NCBI RefSeq assembly: GCF_003944755.1
Contig: NZ_RWGU01000051.1
Coordinates: forward strand, 1 to 64,000
DNA: 64,000 bases
Source of the DNA: Rhodovulum robiginosum
GTDB lineage: Bacteria; Pseudomonadota; Alphaproteobacteria; Rhodobacterales; Rhodobacteraceae
Direction of reading: 5' to 3'
Part shown: one piece after another, positions 7,477 through 14,964 of the stretch
Numbering within the stretch: the stretch's first letter is position 1
How the letters are laid out: each line of letters opens with the position of its first letter
The notes under the pieces: model-generated
What the model saw: only the letters and a program-made list of their open reading frames with translations
Told to the model about the DNA's origin: nothing
Database searches by the model: none
Made by a program: the position numbers and the translations under genes

Positions 7477-8604
7477 CTAACGCACCACGAATTCGGCATG
7501 CAGCGCGCCAGCCGCCTTGATGCTTTTCAGGATGTCGATCATGTCGCGCGGCGAGACGCCGAGCGCGTTGAGCCCAGCGACCACCTCTGACAGCGACGTG
7601 CCGCCCGCGACCTCGGCCAGCCCGGTGCCAGGCTCTTCCTCGAGCGACGCCTCGGTACGCGGCACGACCACCGTCTCGCCGCGGGCAAAGGGGTTGGGCT
7701 GGGCGACCAGCGGCGTTTCGCTGATCCGCAGCGTGAGATTGCCCTGCGAAACGGCGACGCGAGATAGGCGCACATCCTCGCCCATCACGATCGTGCCCGA
7801 GCGCTGGTCGACCACCACCCGTGCCTTGCGCTGGGGCCGGACCGACAGCGTTTCGATCTGCTGCAACGCATGGGCCGGCGAGCGGGCGCCGGTCGCTGCG
7901 ATGTCGATCTCGACCGTGCCGGAATCGAGCATCCGCGCAACCGGGCGGCCATAGGCGGCGTTCACCGCCGCCTCGATCCGCGCCGCGGTGGTGAAATCGG
8001 CCGTCCTTAGCGCCATCCGCAGCCGGGTCATGCCCGCGAAGTCGAAATCGAGCTCGCGCTCGACCCGGGCGCCGGCGGGCACCGAGCCCGATGTCGGCAC
8101 CCCCTGCACGACGCGCGCGGCCTCGCCCTCGGCCGAGGCGCCGCCGGCGATCACCGTGCCCTGGGCAACGGCGTAGATCTGCCCGTCGGCGGCGTTGAGC
8201 GGGGTCATCACCAGGGTGCCGCCCAGCAGGCTCTTGGCGTCGCCGATGGCCGACACGGTCACGTCGATGCGCGCGCCGGCGCGGGCAAAGGGCGGCAATT
8301 CGGCGGTCACGAAGACCGCGGCCACGTTCTTGGGCCGTACCTGTTCGCCCGCGACATTGACGCCGAGCCGTTCGAGCATGTTCGACAGGATCTCTTCGGT
8401 GAAGGGTGCGTTTCGGATACCGTCGCCGCTGCCGTTCAGCCCGACCACGAGGCCGTAACCGACCAGGTCGTTACCGCGCACGCCGTCGAATTCCACCAGG
8501 TCCTTGATCCGGACCGTTGCGCCGGTGCCGTCGAAAACGCCTGCGCATACCGGCGTCGCGGCGAGCCAGAGCGCGAGCAGGCCGGCCAAAGAGCGGCAGC
8601 GCAT
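7477..8604 (-). CDS. flgI: Flagellar P-ring protein FlgI
   Basis: 375 residues. FlgI forms the P ring, the bushing of the flagellar rod in the peptidoglycan layer. A signal peptide occupies about residues 1-22 (ends Pro-Val-Cys-Ala). The mature protein begins with the family hallmark IKDLVEFDGVRGNDLVGYGLVVGLNGSGDG in overlapping short blocks, and the C-terminus has the conserved LSEVVAGLNALGVSPRD segment. The ATG at 8604 shares one base with the flgL stop; a GTG at 8607 is an equally possible start. It is the last gene of the flgE-flgK-flgL-flgI unit. Confidence 0.95.
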   Translation of the reverse strand: MRCRSLAGLLALWLAATPVCAGVFDGTGATVRIKDLVEFDGVRGNDLVGYGLVVGLNGSGDGIRNAPFTEEILSNMLERLGVNVAGEQVRPKNVAAVFVTAELPPFARAGARIDVTVSAIGDAKSLLGGTLVMTPLNAADGQIYAVAQGTVIAGGASAEGEAARVVQGVPTSGSVPAGARVERELDFDFAGMTRLRMALRTADFTTAARIEAAVNAAYGRPVARMLDSGTVEIDIAATGARSPAHALQQIETLSVRPQRKARVVVDQRSGTIVMGEDVRLSRVAVSQGNLTLRISETPLVAQPNPFARGETVVVPRTEASLEEEPGTGLAEVAGGTSLSEVVAGLNALGVSPRDMIDILKSIKAAGALHAEFVVR

Positions 8605-9614
8605 CACAGATACGCCGTCAGGCTGAGCCGGGCGAGCCGCGCGGTGACCGCGTAAAGCGCCGAAAGCTGCGTCTCGGTCTCGGTCAGCGCGGTTGCCGTG
8701 TCATACGGGTCGACATCGACAAGCGCCGCACGGGCCAGCGCCAAAGCATCGCGTTGGGCGGTGTTTTCGGCATGAATGGTCTCGATTTCGGCCTCGGCCG
8801 TGCCAATCCTTGCCTGCAGCTCGGCCACGCCGCCGACCGCGCCCAGGGCCTGTGCGCCCGACTGCCGCGCCAGCGCCGCCTGCGCGTCAAGATCGCCGCC
8901 GATCACCCCCCCGTCGGCCAAGAGCGCGGCGGTGGCCAGCGCCTTCAGCCCGGCCCGCAGGGCGGGATCGGCGGCGGTCACGTCGAGGGCAAACGATTGC
9001 GTGTCGGACAGGCGCATGCCCCCGGCCGCCGCCGCGCCGCCCCGGTAGGCCAGCGTGTCGAAGCCGCCGCCGGGCGTGTCGAACCAGGTATCGACCGCGG
9101 CCTGCAACCCGGCCACGGTGGTTTCGCCCGCCACCGCCGTCGCCAGCGCACCGAGTATTTCTTCGGCCGGGGCGAGGGCAGCGGCGCCGGCAGCTTCCCC
9201 GGCAAAGACCGACCGGCCGGCGATCTGGGCGTTGAGCGCCGCGACGGCCTGGCCGAACCCGGCCTCTGCCCCCGCGCCGACGGCCCGGAGCGCCGCGTTA
9301 TCGCTGGCCGAGGCAGCCTGCAACAGCTCTGCGCCCGTGCCCCCCAGCCGCGCACCCAGCGCGTCGAGACTCGTTGTCATCGCCGCGGCCAGGCCACCGG
9401 CACTCGCTGCGGATATGTCGTAAACGTCGAGCAACGCGAGGCTGCGGTCGATCGCGGCGAGGGGGGCGAACTGGCCGCGCAGACGCCCGGCCGGATCGGC
9501 CGTTTCGCCGCTGGCGACTTCGTCGGTCAGGCGCGCCAGGCGGGTCTGGAGCAGGGCGTGGTGCTGGCGCATCTGCAAGCTGCGCGAGAGATCGCCGATC
9601 GATTGAAAACTCAT
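8604..9614 (-). CDS. flgL: Flagellar hook-filament junction protein FlgL (HAP3)
   Basis: 336 residues, the second junction protein between hook and filament. The N-terminal flagellin-like helix (about residues 1-60: SLQMRQHHALLQTRLARLTDEVASGE) and the C-terminal helix (about 270-336) form the expected D0/D1 coiled-coil pair, with a variable Ala/Gly-rich middle. It follows flgK by three bases and its stop overlaps flgI. Length and terminal helices distinguish it from flagellin, whose conserved N-terminus is different. The family is variable, so the call also uses the flgK-flgL order. Confidence 0.87.
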   Translation of the reverse strand: MSFQSIGDLSRSLQMRQHHALLQTRLARLTDEVASGETADPAGRLRGQFAPLAAIDRSLALLDVYDISAASAGGLAAAMTTSLDALGARLGGTGAELLQAASASDNAALRAVGAGAEAGFGQAVAALNAQIAGRSVFAGEAAGAAALAPAEEILGALATAVAGETTVAGLQAAVDTWFDTPGGGFDTLAYRGGAAAAGGMRLSDTQSFALDVTAADPALRAGLKALATAALLADGGVIGGDLDAQAALARQSGAQALGAVGGVAELQARIGTAEAEIETIHAENTAQRDALALARAALVDVDPYDTATALTETETQLSALYAVTARLARLSLTAYL

Positions 9615-9617
9615 CGC

Positions 9618-11075
9618 TCATATCTCCATCAGAAGGTCGATCAGGGCGCTTGCGGTCTGCAGCACCTTGGCATTGGCCGCGTAGGCCTCTTCGAGGCGCA
9701 GCAGGTCCTGCAATTCGGTGTCGGTATCGACGCCGCCGGCCAACTCGGCCATCTGCAGCGCCGTGCGGCGGGTGGCGGTATAGCTTTGCTCGGCCGCGGC
9801 AGTCTCTCCCGCCGCTGCAACGCTGCTGAGAAACCGCGCGGCAAGGTCGGCGGCGCTGCCCGGCCGGGCCGAAAACGGCCCGCTGGCTGGCGTGCGCGCG
9901 GCCTGCATCGCATCGGCGCAACCGTTCAGCAGCACGGTATCGTAGCCGGTGCCGGGGGCCACGGCCCCCAGCCCGTCGCGCAGCCGCCAAAGCGCCCCGC
10001 CCGCCGCCGGGTCGACCGCTGGATTGACCGAGATCCGGCCCGCAAGCCCACTTTCGTCGGCCGGGTCCAGCGCGGCACCGGAATCGGTAAAAAGCCCGGC
10101 CGCCCCCGGCGGCTGCGTGGGGTCGAGACCGGCGTTTTGAAACCGTTCGATCAGATCGCGTGCGAGCGCGTCGAGGCTTTGCTGGGCTGCGGGGGCCAGC
10201 GCGTCGCGCTGTTCGAAGAGGGCGGCCAGCCGGCCACCGGCCATGGGACCCGCCGCATCGCTGAAATCGATCGCACGGCCCCCGACATAGAGGTCCGACA
10301 AGCGACCGTCCTCGACGCGCATATCCGCCGTTATGACGCCCGCTTCTGCAAAGGAGAACACCGCCGCACGACCGTCGAGCAGGCTGGTTCCGGTCTCGGT
10401 ATAAAGCGCGACCGCGCCGTTCTCACGGGCCACCTGCCGCAACGCAACCAGCCCTGAGATGCCGTCGATCAGGGCCTGGCGGCGGTCCTGCAACGCGGCT
10501 GTGTCGTGCCCCGAGGCGGCGGTGCGAACGATATCGGTGTTCAGCGCCTCGACCCTGGCGAGGGCGTCGTTCAGTTGCCCGACGCCAGCGGCGATCTCGG
10601 CCTCGGCCGCCATTCGCGCGCCCTGGATCGCGTCGTCGAGTCCGTTGAATTTGCCGGCCAGCACCGCGGCGGCGTCGCGCACCGCCGCCAGTGCCGCCTC
10701 TGACTCGGGCTGGGCGGTCGCGGAGGCAAGGGCGGCCTCGAACCCCGCGATGCGGCCCGACAGCGATCCGCCGGTCTCGGGCAGGCCGATGGCATCGGAA
10801 AGCCCGGCGTAGAACGCGGCGCGGGCGTCGGCCGCGCCCGCGGCTGCGTCGGCCTGGCGGCGCGCCCCGGTCAGGGCGGCGTCATGGGCCCGCGCGACGC
10901 CGTCGATCTGCACGCCGGCGCCCCGGCCGCCCACCAGGGCCGCCGACAGCTCCAGGCTGCGGCGGCCATAGCCCTCGGTCGACGCGTTGGCGATATTGGC
11001 CGAGACCAGCTCGGCGCCGCGCGCCGCGGCGTGAAGCCCCGACAGCGCGTTGGCCATGGTGCCCGAAATGCTCAT
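9618..11075 (-). CDS. flgK: Flagellar hook-associated protein FlgK (HAP1)
   Basis: 485 residues. FlgK is the first hook-filament junction protein. The N-terminus has the rod/hook signature: MANALSGLHAAARGAELVSANIANASTEGYGRR in overlapping short pieces, the ANIANASTEGY core being diagnostic for the flagellar axial family. The middle (about 100-350) is FlgK-like helical sequence with the NDALARVEALN helix. The C-terminus has the ELQDLLRLEEAYAANAKVL motif found in hook and HAP1 proteins. It lies 22 bases after flgE and directly before flgL, so it is probably transcribed with flgE from the CtrA-controlled promoter. Confidence 0.93.
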   Translation of the reverse strand: MSISGTMANALSGLHAAARGAELVSANIANASTEGYGRRSLELSAALVGGRGAGVQIDGVARAHDAALTGARRQADAAAGAADARAAFYAGLSDAIGLPETGGSLSGRIAGFEAALASATAQPESEAALAAVRDAAAVLAGKFNGLDDAIQGARMAAEAEIAAGVGQLNDALARVEALNTDIVRTAASGHDTAALQDRRQALIDGISGLVALRQVARENGAVALYTETGTSLLDGRAAVFSFAEAGVITADMRVEDGRLSDLYVGGRAIDFSDAAGPMAGGRLAALFEQRDALAPAAQQSLDALARDLIERFQNAGLDPTQPPGAAGLFTDSGAALDPADESGLAGRISVNPAVDPAAGGALWRLRDGLGAVAPGTGYDTVLLNGCADAMQAARTPASGPFSARPGSAADLAARFLSSVAAAGETAAAEQSYTATRRTALQMAELAGGVDTDTELQDLLRLEEAYAANAKVLQTASALIDLLMEI

Positions 11076-11097
11076 CTCTCAGCCCTTTCGGCGCGGT

Positions 11098-12396
11098 TCA
11101 GCGCTTGATGTTGGTGGTTTCCTGCAGCATCTCGTCGACGGTCTGGATGACCTTGGCGTTCGACGAATAGGCGCGCTGGGTCTCGATAAGGTTGGTCAGT
11201 TCGTCGGCGACGTCGGTGGCCGATTGTTCGCGGGCATAGCCGATCAACGCGCCGGTGGCCCCGCTGCCGGCATCCCACAGGAAAAACGGCCCGCTGTCGG
11301 CGGAGATCTCGTAGGTCTGGTAATCGCCCGCGACCAGACCGTCGGGGTTGGGCACATCGACCAGCGGGATCTGGTAGATCGGCCGGGTAAAGCCACTGTC
11401 GTAGATCGCGTTGAGCATCCCGTCGGGATCGACCTCAAGGCCCGTCAGCGTGCCCGCCGCCGCCCCGTTCTTGGTGATCGACGAAGGCGCGAACATGTCG
11501 GAGATCTGGGTCATGCCGCCCGGCAGGCCGGGCCGGCCGATGGTCAGCTCGATCGGCCCGCCGTCGACATCGACGGTCATCGCGCCCGTGGCCGGGTCAT
11601 AGGCGCCGCCGGTGACCGTGGCGACCGAGGCCAGCGTGCCGCCGGCGGCGCGGGTGTCGTCAAATGTCAGACCGTATTCGCCCACCACCGCGCCGCCAGA
11701 GGCCGAATCGGCGACGGTCATCGTCCATTCGTTCGAGGCCCCGACGCCCGGCACCGTGGGGGTAAAGCTGAAGGTCAGCGTCTCGGACGTGCCGAGGTTG
11801 TCGAAATACTCGACCGTGAGGTCCCGCGCGCTGCCGTCGGCGCCGGCGACGGTGTCGGTGGCGGGCAGGTTGAGGGTGAGCCCGACCTCGGTCGTCGGAT
11901 TGCCGGCAAAGGTCCGCCCGTCGATCTGCACCGGCTCCAGCCCATCGGTGGAATCGCGCGGGGGCGCGGCCACGGTGCCGTCGGCGGCGGCGGGCCAGCC
12001 CAGCAGAACCATGCCCGTTTCGGTGCGCAGGATGCCGTCCTGGTCGGCGCGGAACGCGCCGGTGGTCATCAGGCGAAGCGGCAGCGCGGCGTCACCGCCA
12101 GAGAGCGCCAGCTCGGTCGTGACCGGCAACATGCCGCGGCCTCCGACCGCCAGGTCCGTGGCGTTGCCCGTGGTGGTCAGCGCGCCGCCGTCGCTGATCA
12201 CGCGCTGGGTGGTGCTGCGCACGCCCCCGGCGGTGTAGGCCGCCGCGCCCCCGACCACCATCGCGTGGAACTCGGTCTCGGCGCGGCGGTACCCGTAGGT
12301 CGAGGAATTGGCGATGTTGTCGGAAATCGTGGCCAGGCGCGTGGCATTGGCGTTCAGGCCGGCGACGCTGGCATTGAGCGAGGAAGAAATCGTCAT
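11098..12396 (-). CDS. flgE: Flagellar hook protein FlgE
   Basis: 432 residues forming the flagellar hook. It starts at the ATG at 12396 with AAGGGGA upstream; an in-frame ATG at 12453 would add a basic, non-homologous extension. The N-terminus carries ISSSLNASVAGLNANATRL and ISDNIANSSTYGYRRAETEF, the hook/rod signature. The C-terminus has LTNLIETQRAYSSNAKVIQT, the D0 helix. The central domain is Thr/Gly/Asp-rich beta structure, as in other hooks. The upstream gap to motB contains a CtrA box, so flgE probably begins its own transcription unit flgE-flgK-flgL-flgI. Confidence 0.94.
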   Translation of the reverse strand: MTISSSLNASVAGLNANATRLATISDNIANSSTYGYRRAETEFHAMVVGGAAAYTAGGVRSTTQRVISDGGALTTTGNATDLAVGGRGMLPVTTELALSGGDAALPLRLMTTGAFRADQDGILRTETGMVLLGWPAAADGTVAAPPRDSTDGLEPVQIDGRTFAGNPTTEVGLTLNLPATDTVAGADGSARDLTVEYFDNLGTSETLTFSFTPTVPGVGASNEWTMTVADSASGGAVVGEYGLTFDDTRAAGGTLASVATVTGGAYDPATGAMTVDVDGGPIELTIGRPGLPGGMTQISDMFAPSSITKNGAAAGTLTGLEVDPDGMLNAIYDSGFTRPIYQIPLVDVPNPDGLVAGDYQTYEISADSGPFFLWDAGSGATGALIGYAREQSATDVADELTNLIETQRAYSSNAKVIQTVDEMLQETTNIKR

Positions 12397-12458
12397 GAAC
12401 GGTCCCCTTGAGGTCTGGTCTGCGCGAAAGCTTGCCCCCAGCCCTAACGGCACGGGGC

Positions 12459-12473
12459 TTAAGGCGCCGCTAA
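12459..12473. promoter_or_regulatory. CtrA box upstream of flgE
   Basis: TTAA-N7-CTAA, one mismatch from the CtrA consensus, lies in the 102-base gap between motB and flgE. It ends 62 bases before the flgE start, the same distance as the box before fliF. Confidence 0.6.
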
Positions 12474-12498
12474 CGGCTAAAATGCGCCGGATCTCGGC

Positions 12499-13341
12499 CT
12501 AGAGGTCAGAGCGCAGCAGGATCAGCTCGACCCGGTTATTGCGCACCGCCATGGGCGCGCGGGCCGCGGGTGCGCGGTCGGCATGGCCGGTCACGCGCTT
12601 CAGGCGGGCCGGTACGATGCCGCCCGACTCAAGCTCTAGGCGCGTTGCCTGGGCACGCGCGGTCGACAGCTCCCACACCGGGTTGGCGGCCAGCACGATG
12701 GGGCGCGACCGGACATGGCCCGCGACGGCGATGTCATTTGCGACCGTTGCAAACAGCCCGGCGACGACCTCGACAATGGCCCGAAACGTCGGCGTCGGTG
12801 CATCGCCGTCGGGCGCAAAGAGCGGCGCGTCGTCGAGGTCGAACACCTCGACGATGAGCCCCTCGTCGGTCAGCCGGGTGACGACATGGCGCAACAGCCC
12901 GTCGTCCAGCAGGCTTTCCCCGCTGCGCCCGGTCAGCCGGTTTTCCAGCTCGGCCAGCGCGCGGTCGCCGGGGCCCGCCTCGGCGGCGGCGGCATCGGTG
13001 CCGGTGCTGCCGCGGGCCTGCCGCTCTAGCCCGGGCATGCGGTGCATGGCGCCGGTGCCGTTCCGGGCCAGCACGTCTTCGGCGAACATGCTGTCGCCGC
13101 TGAACGACCCGTCGCCGCCCCCCGAGACCCGGTTGATCGGGATCGTCGGGTTGAAATAGTCAGCAATCCCCTTGCGCTGCTTCTCGGTCGTGGCGTTCAG
13201 CAGCCACATCAGCATGAAAAACGCCATCATCGCCGTGACGAAATCGGCATAGGCCACCTTCCAAGCGCCGCCATGGTGGACCTCGGCGGCGACCACCTTC
13301 TTGCGCTTGATGATGACCGGGGCGTTCGATCCTGCGCCCAT
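12499..13341 (-). CDS. motB: Flagellar motor stator protein MotB
   Basis: 280 residues. MotB pairs with MotA and anchors the stator to peptidoglycan. The sequence shows a basic cytoplasmic N-terminus (IIKRKK), the single membrane helix with the essential proton-carrying Asp at residue 33 (KVAYADFVTAMMAFFMLMWLL), a plug/linker region, and a C-terminal OmpA-like domain (about 150-280) with GHVRSRP and RAQATRLELESGGI motifs. The ATG at 13341 has AGGTGG seven bases upstream; the frame is open to 13410 but that extension has no support. The gene is separate from motA and has its own probable CtrA site. Confidence 0.94.
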   Translation of the reverse strand: MGAGSNAPVIIKRKKVVAAEVHHGGAWKVAYADFVTAMMAFFMLMWLLNATTEKQRKGIADYFNPTIPINRVSGGGDGSFSGDSMFAEDVLARNGTGAMHRMPGLERQARGSTGTDAAAAEAGPGDRALAELENRLTGRSGESLLDDGLLRHVVTRLTDEGLIVEVFDLDDAPLFAPDGDAPTPTFRAIVEVVAGLFATVANDIAVAGHVRSRPIVLAANPVWELSTARAQATRLELESGGIVPARLKRVTGHADRAPAARAPMAVRNNRVELILLRSDL

Positions 13342-13386
13342 CGCACCACCTACTTTCACCCCCGGCCCCTCGATAGGCGGCACGGA

Positions 13387-13401
13387 TGAACGCCGGCTTA
13401 A
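13387..13401. promoter_or_regulatory. CtrA box upstream of motB
   Basis: On the minus strand the sequence reads TTAA-N7-TTCA, one mismatch from the consensus, 45 bases before the motB start. It lies in the region divergent from the VOC dioxygenase gene. This is weaker evidence than the other boxes because the last half-site is altered inside the TAA. Confidence 0.42.
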
Positions 13402-13513
13402 TCGGTGCATGGCTGCACAGGGCGCGTGCCGGGCGCGGCCTTGTCACGGGCGGCCGCAGCGCGACATCTGACTCCGACACCGCATCGAGCGGTACGACAA
13501 AAGGAGCGACACA

Positions 13514-14440
13514 ATGCGCGACCAGATCAACGGGCTGCACCATGTCACGGCGCTGGCCAGCGGCGCCGTGGCGAATAACGCCTTTTTCACCGGCACGCTG
13601 GGGCTGCGACGGGTCAAGAAAACGGTGAATTTCGACGCGCCCGACGTCTATCACCTTTATTACGGCGACGCGGCCGGCACGCCCGGCACGGTGATGACCT
13701 ACTTTCCGTTCGAGGGCGCGCGGCGCGGGCGGGCGGGCACGGGCGAGGTCGCGCTGACCGCTTTCGCCGTGCCCGTGGGCAGCCTCGACGCCTGGCAGCG
13801 CCGGCTGGCCGCCGCCAAGGTGGCGGGGCTGTCGCAAGAGACACGGTTCGGCGCACCGCGGCTGCGGTTCGAGGGTCCCGACGGCGAGGGGCTGGCGCTG
13901 GTCGAGACCGAAGAGGCCCGCGTGGGCTGGACCGATGACGGCCTGGACGCCCGCATCGCCATCCGCGGCTTTCGCGGCGTCACGCTGCGCCTGGCCGAGG
14001 CGGGGCCCACCGCCGATCTGCTATCGCTGATGGGCTATGAAGAGGCGGCGCGCGAAGGCAGCACCACGCGATATGTCCGTCCGGGCGGCAACGGTGCCGA
14101 TATCGTGGATGTCGACGTTGTTGCCGCGCCGCCGGCGTCGCAGGGCGCGGGCTCGGTGCATCATATCGCGTTTTCGGTGCCCGACCGGGCGGCGCAGCAG
14201 ACGGTGCGCGAGGGCCTGATCGGGGCCGGGTTCGACGTGACCCCGCCGATCGACCGCGACTATTTCATGGCGATCTATTTCCGCAGCCCGGGCGGTGTGC
14301 TGTTCGAGGTCGCAACCGACGACCCCGGTTTCGACCGCGACGAGGACCCGGCGCATCTGGGCGAGGCGCTAAAACTGCCCCGCCAGCACGAGCATCTGCG
14401 CACCCGGCTGGAGAAGGATCTCGTACCGCTGGAAGGTTGA
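13514..14440 (+). CDS. VOC-family ring-cleaving dioxygenase-like protein
   Basis: 308 residues made of two vicinal-oxygen-chelate (glyoxalase-fold) modules, about 1-140 and 150-290. The first begins INGLHHVTALAS, with a likely metal-binding His near residue 9-10. The second has the VHHIAFSVPDR strand and the LFEVATDDPGF strand, supplying a second His and a Glu. This is the pattern of the MhqO/LinE-type proteins annotated as ring-cleaving (hydroquinone) dioxygenases; the true substrate is unknown. AAGGAG lies seven bases upstream of the ATG. The gene stands alone, divergent from motB, and ends in a hairpin. It is unrelated to motility. Confidence 0.82.
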   Translation: MRDQINGLHHVTALASGAVANNAFFTGTLGLRRVKKTVNFDAPDVYHLYYGDAAGTPGTVMTYFPFEGARRGRAGTGEVALTAFAVPVGSLDAWQRRLAAAKVAGLSQETRFGAPRLRFEGPDGEGLALVETEEARVGWTDDGLDARIAIRGFRGVTLRLAEAGPTADLLSLMGYEEAAREGSTTRYVRPGGNGADIVDVDVVAAPPASQGAGSVHHIAFSVPDRAAQQTVREGLIGAGFDVTPPIDRDYFMAIYFRSPGGVLFEVATDDPGFDRDEDPAHLGEALKLPRQHEHLRTRLEKDLVPLEG

Positions 14441-14443
14441 GCG

Positions 14444-14469
14444 CGGCGCGGGTCCCTGCACCCGCGCCG
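14444..14469 (+). terminator. GC hairpin after VOC gene
   Basis: A perfect 9-bp stem (CGGCGCGGG paired with CCCGCGCCG, loop of eight bases) begins four bases after the stop codon. No T-tract follows, so it may terminate weakly or only protect the mRNA end. Confidence 0.45.
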
Positions 14470-14772
14470 GTCGGATGCGATGCGCGCCCCCACGGCCTTT
14501 TCAAGCTCAGGTCCAGCCGGGGCTCTATCCTTGGCCGGGGCAGTCTCGGGCATGGACGTCCCTCGCTGGTCTCAGGACTTAACAAGGTACGAAAAGACGA
14601 GCCTTGGGACTGGTCCCCAACCTGGCATCTGGCACATCCCGACCCGGCCCGGCCCATCGTGATCTACACCGGCCCCGGCTCGCATGACGGCCCGATAGGT
14701 GGATAATGGCAGGCATTCTGGCGAAACGGAAAACGATTTCCCATTTCTGGTCATATACTTCCATATTGGAAG
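14470..14772. other. Gene-free stretch between VOC gene and tRNA-Thr
   Basis: About 300 bases with no convincing gene. The right half is visibly richer in A+T than the surroundings. Short open frames are present on both strands but lack ribosome sites and recognisable motifs. No direct repeat of the tRNA 3' end is visible that would mark an integrated element. Confidence 0.4.
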
Positions 14773-14773
14773 T
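14757..14773 (-). repeat. Perfect palindrome at the tRNA-Thr 3' end
   Basis: ACTTCCA-TAT-TGGAAGT, a 7-bp perfect inverted repeat touching the CCA end of the tRNA gene. In the tRNA transcript it would form a hairpin immediately after the mature 3' end, so it may act as a terminator or processing signal. There is no long T-run after it. Confidence 0.5.
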
Positions 14774-14848
14774 GGTGCCGGTGATAGGACTCGAACCTAC
14801 GACCCCATCATTACGAATGACGTGCTCTACCAGCTGAGCTACACCGGC
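14773..14848 (-). tRNA. tRNA-Thr (anticodon CGT)
   Basis: The minus strand folds as a 76-nt tRNA with a GCCGGTG acceptor strand paired to CACCGGC, the D-arm GCTCAGCTGGTAGAGC, the anticodon loop TTCGTAA (anticodon CGT, reading ACG), and the T-arm with GGTTCGAGTCC. The 3' CCA is encoded. It lies downstream of hemY on the same strand, separated by 116 bases, and is probably transcribed on its own. Confidence 0.95.
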
Positions 14849-14964
14849 TAACCTGCCCCTTCCGGGGCCCTCTTCTGCACACGCGTGTCGGGGTGTCCGC
14901 TGGACGACCCCGGCGTCGTGGCGCGCCTATTAGCACCTGCGCCGGGGGTTGTGTAGCCCAAAAT

